Source: UBA2330 sp049293015 (GTDB taxonomy: Bacteria > Bacteroidota > Ignavibacteria > Tepidaquicellales > Tepidaquicellaceae). Taken from it: a stretch of 64,000 nt of DNA. The stretch covers positions 1-64,000 of the forward strand of contig JBATSB010000025.1 in assembly GCA_049293015.1 (NCBI GenBank), given 5' to 3'. The notes under the pieces are model-generated. The model did no database searches. It was not told the DNA's origin and worked only from the letters and a program-made list of their open reading frames with translations. This document shows, piece after piece, positions 45,409 to 55,009 of the stretch (positions are counted from its first letter, which is position 1; each line of letters begins with the position of its first letter). A program made the translations under genes and the position numbers.

Positions 45409-45449
45409 CAAGATAAGAACAAAACTTAAATTTATTATTACTTCAGATA

Positions 45450-46979
45450 TTACTTTGCCAGTATCATCTTCATAGTCCTTGTGAAATTTTCTGAAACAAG
45501 TTTATAAAAATAAACACCTGTCGCAGCATTTAGACCCGAGTCAAATTTTCCATCCCACACAACGCTGTGCTGACCTGGATTTCTTGATTCATTATCAATT
45601 AACGTCCTCACTTCATTTCCCAAAATATCATAAACCTTCATCGTAACTTTTTCCTGTTTTGGCAATTCAAATTTTATAGTTGTTACAGGATTGAAAGGAT
45701 TAGGATAATTCTGAGACAGATCATAATTCTCAGGGATAGAAGATGTAATATTCGAAACAGCTACTAAACCCGGATAATCAAATCCATATCTCAGTACTCT
45801 TGTGATCTCACCACCCGGAGAATAGCTCCAGACTATATTTCCAGCCGATGTAACTTCAAATAAATTTCCGCTCGTGGATTCTGAGATCATTGTATTTCCG
45901 TTTGGAAGTCTTTGGTTGCCTCCGAGATGATTTGAATAAAAACCGGATGCACTGTAGCTCCATTCAGTATCAGCAGGTCCGAAAGCCGTACCCGAAGTAT
46001 AGCTGTAAAATCCGGCACTGTCTGTAGGCGGTTGAAATTCGACTACCATAGAAGAGTTAGTACCTTCCCTGTTATTAAAAGCCATTATATGTCCGCCGCC
46101 CGGAAGACTGTCCGGCACCCAGACACTGTTATGAACTACATTAAATATTTGTGAACCCGGAGCTCTGTAATTTGAAGGTCTTCCCCATCTGTATAAAATA
46201 TCTCCGCCTTTTCCGTATCTGCCGCCGGTATGACCTGCAGCTTCAGTAGTTGTAGTGCTGTGATCTATCACATAGACTTCATCCAGCTCATGGGATGAAA
46301 TTACGATCTGATCAAGTGAAGCATTATAACTGATTCCGTTAATATGCATCCAGTCGCCTGATCCTGCACTGCCAACATTGATGTCTAATAATTCGGGATG
46401 ATCTCCGACTACACCGTAATTTGCCTTTGTCGGATCATAATCCTGTATCAGATGATCCCAGAAATGCCACTTCCAAACTATGGTTCCCCCGTTAGTTCCC
46501 GACGGCTGAACTTCAATAAGATGATCCGGCCAGATTACTGCACTGTGATTAAGACCGGCAGCAACTGCGACTGCTGCTGTTTTTACTTCCCATGCGATCA
46601 GAAGTACATTTCCGTTTGGCAAAGGACAAATATCGTGATGTGTCCGATAAGTACTGCTGCTGTAAGTATATTCCCAGACCAAAGGTCCGTCCCATGAATA
46701 CTTCTGCACAACACCTGCTGCCGCTCCCCCGTTTATTGTAGAGCCTGTAGAAAGTGCAGGTCTCATAATATCACCGTTTCTTAAAAGATAAACTGCATAT
46801 CCGCCGCTTCTGGTATGCGTCCAGAATTTTACAACATTATTATTTAGATCCATCAAATTTGTTCGAGTAGATGAAGCTGTATACAATGTGTAACCCGGAT
46901 ATGCCTGTGAAAATATTTCATCATTCATATTAAAAAAAATAAACATTATAAGTATCGTGAGAAGTTTTCCTGATTTCAT
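45450..46979 (-). CDS. T9SS-secreted arylsulfotransferase (ASST)-like protein
   Basis: 509 residues: signal peptide (LLTILIMFIFFNMNDEIFSQ), then a six-bladed-propeller ASST-like domain (GYTLYTASSTRTNLMDLNNN, YSWDGPLVWEYTY, THHDICPLPNGNVLLIAWE with conserved His residues, and WMHINGISYNASLDQIVISS), and a T9SS domain (NYPNPFNPVTTIKFELPK ... TMKMILAK). ASST family enzymes transfer sulfate between phenols; members of this secreted FCB subgroup are uncharacterised and may only share the fold. Its T9SS linker has no heptads. Confidence 0.82.
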   Translation of the reverse strand: MKSGKLLTILIMFIFFNMNDEIFSQAYPGYTLYTASSTRTNLMDLNNNVVKFWTHTRSGGYAVYLLRNGDIMRPALSTGSTINGGAAAGVVQKYSWDGPLVWEYTYSSSTYRTHHDICPLPNGNVLLIAWEVKTAAVAVAAGLNHSAVIWPDHLIEVQPSGTNGGTIVWKWHFWDHLIQDYDPTKANYGVVGDHPELLDINVGSAGSGDWMHINGISYNASLDQIVISSHELDEVYVIDHSTTTTEAAGHTGGRYGKGGDILYRWGRPSNYRAPGSQIFNVVHNSVWVPDSLPGGGHIMAFNNREGTNSSMVVEFQPPTDSAGFYSYTSGTAFGPADTEWSYSASGFYSNHLGGNQRLPNGNTMISESTSGNLFEVTSAGNIVWSYSPGGEITRVLRYGFDYPGLVAVSNITSSIPENYDLSQNYPNPFNPVTTIKFELPKQEKVTMKVYDILGNEVRTLIDNESRNPGQHSVVWDGKFDSGLNAATGVYFYKLVSENFTRTMKMILAK

Positions 46980-47047
46980 TTATATTAATTTTGGTTTTTG
47001 ATTTTTAAAATTAGTTAAAATAGTTAAAATAAATTTTATAGAGTATC

Positions 47048-48625
47048 TTATTTTACAAGAAGCATTTTCTTTGTAACACTTTGGTTAGGTGTTTTTAAAA
47101 TATAAAAATATAGTCCGCTTGAAAGATCAGCTCCGTTAAATTCCACAGAGTAATTTCCGGCAGTTTGCTTTTCATTTACTAAGGTTGCTACTTCATTTCC
47201 CAGAACATCATAAACTTTTAGCGAAACATTATTATTCACTGAGATCTGATAACTGATTATAGTATTTGGGTTAAATGGATTTGGGAAATTTTGATACAGA
47301 TTAAAATCATTTACTGTCTCATTGCCATTATATATTCCGACCTCACAGTTTATTCCAAGTGTATTTAATTGTGAAGCTACATTGCTTCTTCTGGAATTTA
47401 TAAAAGATTTAACTCCCGGAATTCTGAAACCTGATATGACTAGATCACTTATTATGTTTGTTTCAAATTGCGCATTGGAAAACATCTTTCTTGGATCTTC
47501 ATAAACATAAGGTCTGATAAGAGTTGTAATGCTGTCGATCTTTGGAAATAATTTTGATGAAGAAAAATTGTCAGTAAATATTTCACAAAATGCCATGAGA
47601 TATTCCTGTTTGAGCTGAGCATTATTAATGATCTGTCCGAATAAAGGTCTGCCTGTATCACTGCTGACATACGTGACCGGCAATGTTTCTACATTTGTCG
47701 GACCACCGGGCAATGCTCCTATGCTTAAGCTGGCATCCCAGACTATCCAGTTCATTTTATAATCCGGTGCAAGTGAATAAATATAAAAATTCCTTCCGTT
47801 ATAAACATACGAGTCAAGATTACCCATAAGAATATCCACTGCCATTGCCTTGTAATACGAATTTAGATTTATCTTAGATGAAAAAGTATTGTATGCATCT
47901 GTAGTATGATTTATTGAATCGATAAAACTTACAAGTCTGTCCCAGCCGATCTCGCTGTCTGATTTTATTTCATACCTGTTAGTATAATTTGAAGTATCAG
48001 CACCGTACCATCTGAAGTCCGAGACAAGGTGACTGGTGGATCCGAATGCATCTACAGCCTTAAACTGATCTCCGTCTCCATCTCCAAAGTGAGTTTCAAG
48101 GAAATCACCGTTCACATGTTCTACAAGTGAATAGAATGCAAAAAGAGTATCATTTATTGAAAGTCTCACATAGTTTGCTCTCGGTGCAACTATACCAACG
48201 CTCTTGCAATAATCTAAATGAATTTTTTCTCTGAGGAAAGAAGGATCATTCCAGAAATTATTCAGATGGACTCCTTTAAGACCATTCCATTTTTGACCGC
48301 TTACAAATTCATTAAAGCTGAGTCTGAATGATTTTTTATTATTCGGATGTGTATAAGAAGAATTGCCTTTTAAGCGGACACCTACATTATTGATTATGGT
48401 ACCATTAGCAATTACAGTAGCTGATAAATATTGTTCCTCACCCTGATTATAGTAGTAGGTAAGTGAATCCCAGTAGTTTGGCTGTGAGAAAATAATATTT
48501 ACATTGTGAACTTGAATCCCTGTAAAAAGACTGTCACCTTCACCCTGAGAATGCACTGATCCCGGAAAAAAGATTCCAGTTACAGTAATCATCAGGATTG
48601 AAAATGCAATTATGTTTTTTTTCAT
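47048..48625 (-). CDS. T9SS-secreted CotH kinase-like protein
   Basis: 525 residues: signal peptide (ILMITVTGIFFPGSVHSQ), a CotH-like kinase domain (INNVGVRLKGNSSYTHPNNK, KKSFRLSFNEF, WNDPSFLREKI, FYSLVEHVNGDFLETHFGD), and a T9SS type A domain (NFPNPFNPNTIISYQIS ... KKMLLVK). CotH proteins are atypical kinases, some of which phosphorylate spore coat or surface proteins. Substrates here are unknown, but extracellular location beside many surface proteins makes surface-protein phosphorylation conceivable. Confidence 0.87.
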   Translation of the reverse strand: MKKNIIAFSILMITVTGIFFPGSVHSQGEGDSLFTGIQVHNVNIIFSQPNYWDSLTYYYNQGEEQYLSATVIANGTIINNVGVRLKGNSSYTHPNNKKSFRLSFNEFVSGQKWNGLKGVHLNNFWNDPSFLREKIHLDYCKSVGIVAPRANYVRLSINDTLFAFYSLVEHVNGDFLETHFGDGDGDQFKAVDAFGSTSHLVSDFRWYGADTSNYTNRYEIKSDSEIGWDRLVSFIDSINHTTDAYNTFSSKINLNSYYKAMAVDILMGNLDSYVYNGRNFYIYSLAPDYKMNWIVWDASLSIGALPGGPTNVETLPVTYVSSDTGRPLFGQIINNAQLKQEYLMAFCEIFTDNFSSSKLFPKIDSITTLIRPYVYEDPRKMFSNAQFETNIISDLVISGFRIPGVKSFINSRRSNVASQLNTLGINCEVGIYNGNETVNDFNLYQNFPNPFNPNTIISYQISVNNNVSLKVYDVLGNEVATLVNEKQTAGNYSVEFNGADLSSGLYFYILKTPNQSVTKKMLLVK

Positions 48626-48700
48626 TATAAGTTTTTTGTGAAAAGTTTTTAAATTTTATTAACTAATATTTTATATAATATATATATGGTATTGCAACTC

Positions 48701-49903
48701 TTATTTTAAGAGAATAAGTTTTTTAATATCTGAAAATGTTATTCCATTATTTCCTGAAAATTCCATTCTATAAAAATAAACTCCTGACTGAAGATCTCTT
48801 CCGTTAAAAGTAGATTGATAATTTCCTGCATTAATATTGCCGTCATATAAAACTGAGATCTCTTTTCCAAGTACATCATAAACTTTCAATTTCACATTTC
48901 CATTTAGCGGGATAGAAAAACTTATCTTTGTATCCGGGTTAAATGGATTAGGATAATTCTGTTCAAGTCTGAAATTATCTGCGATCACATTACCTGTATT
49001 AATTAATAAAGGTACATCCTGTTCGTTAAGTCTGAGAGGATTGTCAGCACCGCCGGTGGGGTTAACTGTATTTGTACCACTCGGCCAGATACCGTCGCCG
49101 TCAGTTTTGAATTTTACAACAGATGCATCTGAAAGACTGAGTACATTAACTCTTTTGACTCCTCCGGGAAGTATATTCGGAATAAGCGTTCCCCATCTGC
49201 CGTCTCTTGAATCCACACTGTCCTTATAATATTTTACAAGATTCGTCATTACAGTTGTATCAATTCCGTCACTTTCGACAAATACCATACTCAGAGGTCT
49301 TCCGCTGTTATTGATATTGTCATAGATCGTTATAATATTTTTTGGACTGGCAAGAGAAATTCCATAAAGTCCTGTACATGAATTTGCATCGGCTGTAGTA
49401 GAGAATGCGAGAACTTTTATAGAATCATTTAATGCAAATCTGTATAAAGTAGAACCGTTGCCTGCACTGTCCAGAGTTATGGTAGGGTAAATATAATTTC
49501 CTGCTGTGAATCTTGCATTTCCGGTATTCACAAATCCAAACCAGCCTGTATAACTTCCGCTGCCGTTTGTCAGGATCGAATCATAACCTCCCGGATTTGA
49601 AAGACTGGTAGAAGAAGTATATCTGTAATCATCACCATGAATAAAGAGCGGATTTCCCGCACCGGAATTTGTCCCGCCAAAGTCATTATAAATACATGCA
49701 TTTAAATAATATCTGTAATAAGAATTCGGTAAAAGTCCGCTGAGAGTAGCTCTGTAAACATATGGCAGTCGGGTACTTGTACCTGATCCCATGTACTGAG
49801 GAACTATTTCACCTGTGAAATTTGACTGCACTACCTGTGATTGCACTACCGGTAATGTTGATATAATAAATAGTAGAGTAAAGATAATTTTTTTCATGAT
49901 CAT
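48701..49903 (-). CDS. T9SS-secreted protein of unknown function
   Basis: 400 residues with signal peptide (IIFTLLFIISTLPVVQSQ), a beta-rich middle (PYVYRATLSGLLPNSYYRYY, LYRFALNDSIKVLAFSTT) without a recognised family, and a divergent T9SS type A domain (NYPNPFNPDTKISFSIPLNG ... KKLILLK). Either ATG 49903 or ATG 49897 (MKKIIFT) can start it. Fifth gene in coordinate order in the reverse-strand cargo island; its linker lacks heptads. Confidence 0.8.
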   Translation of the reverse strand: MIMKKIIFTLLFIISTLPVVQSQVVQSNFTGEIVPQYMGSGTSTRLPYVYRATLSGLLPNSYYRYYLNACIYNDFGGTNSGAGNPLFIHGDDYRYTSSTSLSNPGGYDSILTNGSGSYTGWFGFVNTGNARFTAGNYIYPTITLDSAGNGSTLYRFALNDSIKVLAFSTTADANSCTGLYGISLASPKNIITIYDNINNSGRPLSMVFVESDGIDTTVMTNLVKYYKDSVDSRDGRWGTLIPNILPGGVKRVNVLSLSDASVVKFKTDGDGIWPSGTNTVNPTGGADNPLRLNEQDVPLLINTGNVIADNFRLEQNYPNPFNPDTKISFSIPLNGNVKLKVYDVLGKEISVLYDGNINAGNYQSTFNGRDLQSGVYFYRMEFSGNNGITFSDIKKLILLK

Positions 49904-49987
49904 TTTAATTTTGTAATGTTTATCAATTTTTCAATTGTTCCAAATCATTAATTCTGATTGAAAATTGGGTTAATTAGTTTAAATCAT

Positions 49988-51982
49988 TTATTTTATAAAT
50001 GTCATTTTTCTGACTTCAGAAAAACTTCCTGATTCTAATTTATAAAAATACACACCACTTGAAAATCCTGATCCGTCAAAGCTCGTTTCATAAGTTCCCG
50101 GAGAAAGATGTTCGTTGAAAAGTACTCTGACCACTTTTCCGCTAAGATCATATACTGACATTTTTACAATACCGCTTTTTAAAATATCATATTTAATTTT
50201 TGTAACAGGATTAAAAGGGTTTGGATAATTTTGTTTTAGATTAAAATCTGAAGGCACATTACTGCTGATCTGATTTATTCCGATTATTTCTGCAATGCTT
50301 CTTTTCCATAAAGCATTAGCTCCTGTACCGGCGTATAGGTCATTTCCCGAAACCATAAGCACAGTAACATATTGCTCGCCAAGATTCTGATTAATAGGTA
50401 TCCAGGTCTGACCGTTATCGGAAGACATAAAAATTCCAAAGCCGTATGTACCTGCGAAAATATAATTAGAACTTTGAGCAAGTGAATAAACATCTTTGTC
50501 ATTCAGCGATGTCTGTGTCCAGTTTGTTCCTGAATTTGTAGAAATGTAAACTCCGTTAAAACTAACTCCTGCTGTAATGGTAGTTCCGTTTACCATTAAT
50601 GCGTTTACTGATTCATTATTGAGTGAAGTCTGATTCCATGTGACAGCATTATCAGTAGAATAAAATACACCGTTATAAGTACCTGCATATAAAGTATTTC
50701 CTGACTGCACGAGTGCCAGACATACTTCATGAAAAGAAGTGCCGCTCCAGTTATAGCCTCCGTCAGTAGAAATATGAAAACCATATCCGCCGCCTGCAAA
50801 AATTGTACTGCCGTTTATTGCAAGAGAATAAACAACTTCATTTGTCAGCGAAGTACCTGACCATGTAATGCCATTATCGGTAGAGATCTGAATTCCATTA
50901 TCTGCACCAGCAAGAATTCTATTGCCGTTTGCAACTAGTGAGGGAATTGAGTTTGTATTGAGTGAAGTCTGAGCCCATGTATTTCCTGCATCAGCACTTC
51001 TGAAAACTCCGTTCTCCCCGGATCCTGCAAAAAACACACCGCCATTATTTATTACAGAAAAAACTGCTATGTTATGGAGTTCAGTTTTATTCCAGGCTGC
51101 ACCGCTGTTTTGAGAATTATAAACACCTTTCTTCGTTCCCGCTAGAAGCTGGCTTCCGTTTGTATTTACACTTTGTACAATTTCATTACTGATTCCTGCA
51201 GAGCTCCAGTCTGCACCGTTATTTACAGATGAATATACACCAGAGGACGTACCTGAAAAAATAGTATTTCCGGAATATGAAAATGAATAAACTATAGAAT
51301 TGTTAAAGGTAGACTGACTCCATGTTGTACCATTGTTTGCAGAATAATAGACACCTGAATTTATTGTACCCGCACATATATTATTTCCATTTACTGAAAT
51401 AGCCAGAACGTCTTTATTATTTAAAGAGGTTTGATTCCAGGTAGTACCGTTGTCTGTAGAGATGTAAACTCCTCTTGCAATTCCAACACCTGCATATAAA
51501 GTATTTCCGCCTGCGGCAATAGAGTAAATATCAAAAGTATTAAGTCCCGACTGCGTCCAGTTTACTCCCTGATTTACGGACTTATATACACCTTCGCTTG
51601 TTGCTGCAAAAAGTGTCCCGCTGATTTCTGTGATGTCTGATACAACCTGAGAACTCAGAGATGACTGCAGCCATGAATTTCCATTATCATTGGAGTAATA
51701 TAAACCGTAAAGATTTGTTCCGGCAAATATATTGTTACCGCTTATATAAATAGAGTAAACTGACTTATCACTTAATTCTGTCTGCTGCCAGCTAATACCG
51801 TTGTTGTTGGATTTGTAAATGCCGTAGAGATTAGTGCCGGCAAAAATATCATTACCGTTTCTTGAGATACAGTAAACATCTCCGCCGTTTATACCGGTAG
51901 AGTTTTGAATCCATTGTGAGTTTACAGGTAAGGTAAAAGCTATTATAAAAAAGAATAATGCAATGGTTTTTAATAATTTCAT
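49988..51982 (-). CDS. T9SS-secreted YCF48/BNR-type beta-propeller protein
   Basis: 664 residues: signal peptide (TIALFFFIIAFTLPVNSQ), then about thirteen repeats of roughly 41 residues with the pattern NxIFAGTxxGVYxSTDNGxTW (for example YYSNDNGNSWLQSSLSSQ, ISTDNGTTWNQTSLNNKD), i.e. Asp-box/BNR or YCF48-like blades, and a T9SS domain (NYPNPFNPVTKIKYDIL ... RKMTFIK). Such propellers usually serve binding or adhesion rather than catalysis. Probably the first gene transcribed in the six-gene cargo island. Confidence 0.88.
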   Translation of the reverse strand: MKLLKTIALFFFIIAFTLPVNSQWIQNSTGINGGDVYCISRNGNDIFAGTNLYGIYKSNNNGISWQQTELSDKSVYSIYISGNNIFAGTNLYGLYYSNDNGNSWLQSSLSSQVVSDITEISGTLFAATSEGVYKSVNQGVNWTQSGLNTFDIYSIAAGGNTLYAGVGIARGVYISTDNGTTWNQTSLNNKDVLAISVNGNNICAGTINSGVYYSANNGTTWSQSTFNNSIVYSFSYSGNTIFSGTSSGVYSSVNNGADWSSAGISNEIVQSVNTNGSQLLAGTKKGVYNSQNSGAAWNKTELHNIAVFSVINNGGVFFAGSGENGVFRSADAGNTWAQTSLNTNSIPSLVANGNRILAGADNGIQISTDNGITWSGTSLTNEVVYSLAINGSTIFAGGGYGFHISTDGGYNWSGTSFHEVCLALVQSGNTLYAGTYNGVFYSTDNAVTWNQTSLNNESVNALMVNGTTITAGVSFNGVYISTNSGTNWTQTSLNDKDVYSLAQSSNYIFAGTYGFGIFMSSDNGQTWIPINQNLGEQYVTVLMVSGNDLYAGTGANALWKRSIAEIIGINQISSNVPSDFNLKQNYPNPFNPVTKIKYDILKSGIVKMSVYDLSGKVVRVLFNEHLSPGTYETSFDGSGFSSGVYFYKLESGSFSEVRKMTFIK

Positions 51983-52204
51983 TTTAAGTATTAAAAATTA
52001 TAAAATAAATTTTTCTAAAAATTTTGATGTTAAAAGTAACCATACAAAATTAAGTAAATGAATCAGCATGAACAATCTAGTTAATGTAAATAAATGTAAC
52101 AGAGTAACTATACATCAAGTTTTTTAACTGGATTTATTTCCCTTTTATCCTAACTACTAAAAGTTTTTTACCACAACTTACCCTAAATACGGAACCTTCT
52201 CAAA

Positions 52205-52259
52205 CTGCTCGTTCCAAAACTCCTGTTTTGGAACGCACTTGAAAATGAAACTCTGTTTC
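52205..52259 (-). repeat. Two-hairpin dispersed element (inverted)
   Basis: CTGCTCGTTCCAAAACTCCT ... GTTTTGGAACGCACTTG then AAAATGAAACTCTGTTTC, almost identical to 45044-45098. Confidence 0.88.
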
Positions 52260-52337
52260 AGACACATCAAAAGTAATAAATCACTGAAGTTTCGCATTTT
52301 AATTTTTTTTGCGGATTACTATCGAAAGAGCTTTTGC

Positions 52338-52390
52338 GAAACGGAGTTTCGCTTGAATATTGCATTTTCAAACAGAGTTTGGAAACGAGC
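52338..52390 (+). repeat. Two-hairpin dispersed element
   Basis: GAAACGGAGTTTC, a variant spacer GCTTGAATATTGCATTTT, then CAAACAGAGTTTGGAAACGA. Third copy in this 800-base region including the half hairpin. Confidence 0.8.
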
Positions 52391-52512
52391 ACCTCCCGGT
52401 TTGTAACAAATATTGATAATTGCGTAACTTCAGTTAATCACGAATGGTTGTTAAATGAATAACCAAAAAAGTATCTTGAAATGAAACTCTGTTTCAAATT
52501 TATTGTCATTTG

Positions 52513-52609
52513 AGCCGCTGTTGGTGTTTCAAAAAGTTTGCTAATATTTAAGTTTGTTTTAAATTTTTGACTTTTGCAAACTTTTTGATCACCAGCAGCA
52601 TAACCGGCT
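52513..52609. repeat. MITE-like inverted repeat, copy 2
   Basis: Left arm AGCC GCTGTTGGTGTTTCAAAAAG-TTTGC pairs with right arm GCAAA-CTTTTTGATCACCAGCAGC; outer AGCCG/CGGCT extends the stem. About 34 bases in the middle. Near-identical arms to 20900-20980. Confidence 0.85.
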
Positions 52610-52783
52610 GCTCAGAAACTCAAACTTTAAATAAATTACGAATTGATTCACCGAAGATATTTTTTTTTAGTAAATGTAATCCGTACTCAGGAGTACTTGA
52701 CGGAAATGGAAATAAATATTTCCAATACAAACTTTTTGTTTAGCTAGTTTTACATAATTAATTTATTTTATTTAAAAAAAATT

Positions 52784-53902
52784 ATGAAGCATTTCAAAAG
52801 TATTTCAATTCAATTCATTTTCATTCTAATATTTATATTCATACTTAATTCAAATTCATTTTCACAAACAGATCTCAATCGAAATAAAGATCAGTTGATT
52901 TCTAAGATCAATGAATTAAAGGAAAGTTATAAGTTCAACGCAGTCATCGCAGGTCTCTGGAAAGGCGATCAGGAAATTTTCACAATAGCTCTCGGTGAAT
53001 CAATGACAAATTATCCCGCATCTACTGACATGCATTTCAGGATTGGCGGAGTTTCTGAAATGTTTTACGGGACACTTGTAATGATACTTACTGAGCAGGG
53101 TCAAATTAATCTTGATGAAAAAATTTCGAAGTATCTTCCTGATTTGCCTCATTCAGATAAAGTAACAATTGAAATGCTGATCAAGAACACTGCGGGATAT
53201 AAAGACTATGTTTATAATAATGAATTTGTAGATCTGATTTTAAAATATCCTTTCAGATTTATAACAAGAGATGAGATCATTTCTTATGGTACACCTGATG
53301 ATCTGAATTTTCCGCCGGGCACCGAACAAAAATATTCTCATACTGAATTTACAATTCTTGCTGAAGTTCTTGAAAAGGCAACAGGAAAAAAAATGTCTGA
53401 ACTTTATGAAGAAAATATTTTCAAACCTTTAGGTCTCACAAATACCGGCTACAGTAACAATGCTAACCTACCATCACCCGTCCTGCATTCCTTCACTTCG
53501 GATAGAAAAGTTTATGAAGATGCAACTTTCTGGAGTCCTTCATGGGCAGGGGAATCCGGACCGCTTTATTCTAATTTATATGATCTTGCCAAATGGGGAC
53601 CTGTCTTTGGGAAAGGAAAATTGTTGAACGAAAATTCATTTAATACATTGCTGAGTCGTTTCGAAAATACTGGAAAACCGGATCTTTATTTTGCATCTGG
53701 GTTTGTAGTTGCTAACGGATGGTATCTGCAGAATCCAAGCATGAACGGATACAGCGGGGGATTTGGATATTTCCCTTCAGAGGAAATTACATTGATTGTT
53801 TATTCGACAGAGACAGTTGAGACATCTTCAGATAAAAAGGCATTTGATATTTTTAAAGAGCTGGTAAAGATTGTCACGCCGGATTCTGAGATTAACTTTT
53901 GA
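52784..53902 (+). CDS. Beta-lactamase-fold (class C/PBP-like) protein without the SxxK motif
   Basis: 372 residues with signal peptide (FILIFIFILNSNSFSQ). The fold is evident from HFRIGGVSEMFYGTLVMILT, GQINLDEKISKYLPDLP, VTIEMLIKNTAGYKDYV, YSHTEFTILAEVLEKATGKK and PLGLTNTGYS, all hallmark segments of serine beta-lactamase/D-alanyl-peptidase relatives. The nucleophile and lysine of SxxK are absent: Gly89 and Glu92 stand there. Tyr184 of YxN is kept (YSH). It is likely a non-catalytic or altered-function member; substrate unknown. Confidence 0.82.
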   Translation: MKHFKSISIQFIFILIFIFILNSNSFSQTDLNRNKDQLISKINELKESYKFNAVIAGLWKGDQEIFTIALGESMTNYPASTDMHFRIGGVSEMFYGTLVMILTEQGQINLDEKISKYLPDLPHSDKVTIEMLIKNTAGYKDYVYNNEFVDLILKYPFRFITRDEIISYGTPDDLNFPPGTEQKYSHTEFTILAEVLEKATGKKMSELYEENIFKPLGLTNTGYSNNANLPSPVLHSFTSDRKVYEDATFWSPSWAGESGPLYSNLYDLAKWGPVFGKGKLLNENSFNTLLSRFENTGKPDLYFASGFVVANGWYLQNPSMNGYSGGFGYFPSEEITLIVYSTETVETSSDKKAFDIFKELVKIVTPDSEINF

Positions 53903-54115
53903 TTTATTTTTTTTTATATGAAATTGAATATGCAGATGGGTTAGCAAATGAAATAAATAGGGATTTATCAAAAATCTAAAAATCAAAAAGTTTTATAACA
54001 ATTGATATGATTTTAATTTCCCTGTAAATTTATAAAGTTGACTAAATTTCAAGTGATGGGTATTTTGTAATGAGAACGTTACTATTTTCTTTTAAACACT
54101 TTCAATTTAATAATT

Positions 54116-54580
54116 ATGGATGCAATAGTTTCAAACAAGGAATTTTTACCTAATATTTTTTCTACTCTTTCTAACATTACAACTCAATCAAAGTTGATTT
54201 CTCATAATTTAGAAACATTAAGAAAGACGGAAAAAGAATATATTTCTAAAAGTAAAAAATTCAATGATTACTTAGATAAAATTAGGGAAGAATTAGTTTC
54301 TTTAATTCCGAATCAGGCTCAACAGTCTTTATTTGTAATAAATACCCTTAAGAAAGCTATGAAAGATACTATTGAGAATGGAAATAAATCATTGGGAATT
54401 AATAAAGATATTATCAAGATGATGGAAATATCTTATAAAAAATTAACTGTAATTTCTCAAATGTTAGAAGCTATTCTGGAAAATATTGAAGTAGATGAAA
54501 ATTCTAAAGACTATGGATTGTTTTTCGATAAGTTTATTGAAAAATCAAAGAGTAGTAGTTTTAGTTCTGCTTATAAATAA
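54116..54580 (+). CDS. Small helical protein of unknown function
   Basis: 154 residues, not recognised. No signal peptide or membrane helix; strongly helical with coiled-coil-like heptads (residues about 25-60, LISHNLETLRKTEKEYISKS, and about 95-125, IKMMEISYKKLTVISQMLEA). The ATG follows an AT-rich stretch. Isolated between the beta-lactamase-like gene and tRNA-Ser, with no operon partner. Codon use is similar to its neighbours but slightly richer in A/T. It may be a cytoplasmic scaffold or an accessory-type gene. Confidence 0.6.
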   Translation: MDAIVSNKEFLPNIFSTLSNITTQSKLISHNLETLRKTEKEYISKSKKFNDYLDKIREELVSLIPNQAQQSLFVINTLKKAMKDTIENGNKSLGINKDIIKMMEISYKKLTVISQMLEAILENIEVDENSKDYGLFFDKFIEKSKSSSFSSAYK

Positions 54581-54789
54581 TATAATAAAAAACAACGTTT
54601 GTATAAAAACACGTGAGGAAATGAACAACATATATAAACTAAGTAAAAAAAGACTTCCGTTCTAAAACTTTCTTCAAGGGACTTCATTCTATTTGAGAAT
54701 CATTATATAAAAAAGTTTAAACCACTGCATAAAGAAATTGAATAAAGGATTTGATTCCATTATATTTGTAAAGTTTTAAAATACGGCAC

Positions 54790-54876
54790 AGAGAGATGGC
54801 AGAGTGGTTGAATGCGGCGGTCTTGAAAACCGTTGTGGCCTCGCGGTCACCGGGGGTTCGAATCCCTCTCTCTCTG
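54790..54876 (+). tRNA. tRNA-Ser (anticodon UGA)
   Basis: Acceptor AGAGAGA/TCTCTCT with discriminator G, anticodon stem GCGGT/ACCGT with loop CTTGAAA (UGA), long variable arm and T-loop TTCGAAT. 87 nt, class II, no encoded CCA. Confidence 0.96.
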
Positions 54877-54941
54877 CAAATAAGTACAATGAAATTTATT
54901 TTATCAGAAATAAATTTTTAGCTATTCAAAATCATTAAATC

Positions 54942-54988
54942 AAAGTCCGCGAAAGAATATAAAAATTCAGTCCGGACTTTTTTATTTT
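54942..54988 (+). terminator. Terminator downstream of tRNA-Ser
   Basis: Stem AAAGTCCG (54942-54949) against CGGACTTT (54973-54980) with a 23-base loop, followed by a T-rich tail. It separates tRNA-Ser from the lipoprotein gene. Confidence 0.7.
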
Positions 54989-55009
54989 TAAACCATAAAA
55001 AAAATTTAT

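Larger units (their letters stand above)
44804..45449. other. 646-base gap between cargo genes with several hairpin repeats
   Basis: No gene seen. It holds an inverted two-hairpin element (45044-45098), three copies of the GAGTCT-AGACTC palindrome family (44996-45019, 45242-45270, 45322-45354), AT-rich 8-bp repeats near 45276-45300, and the terminator at 45374. Confidence 0.65.
51983..52783. other. 801-base repeat-rich gap
   Basis: No gene seen. It contains two complete two-hairpin elements (52205-52259 inverted, 52338-52390), an isolated GAAACTCTGTTTC hairpin (52483-52495), and the second MITE-like element (52513-52609). The last 100 bases before the beta-lactamase-like gene are very AT-rich and should hold its promoter. 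Confidence 0.65.
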
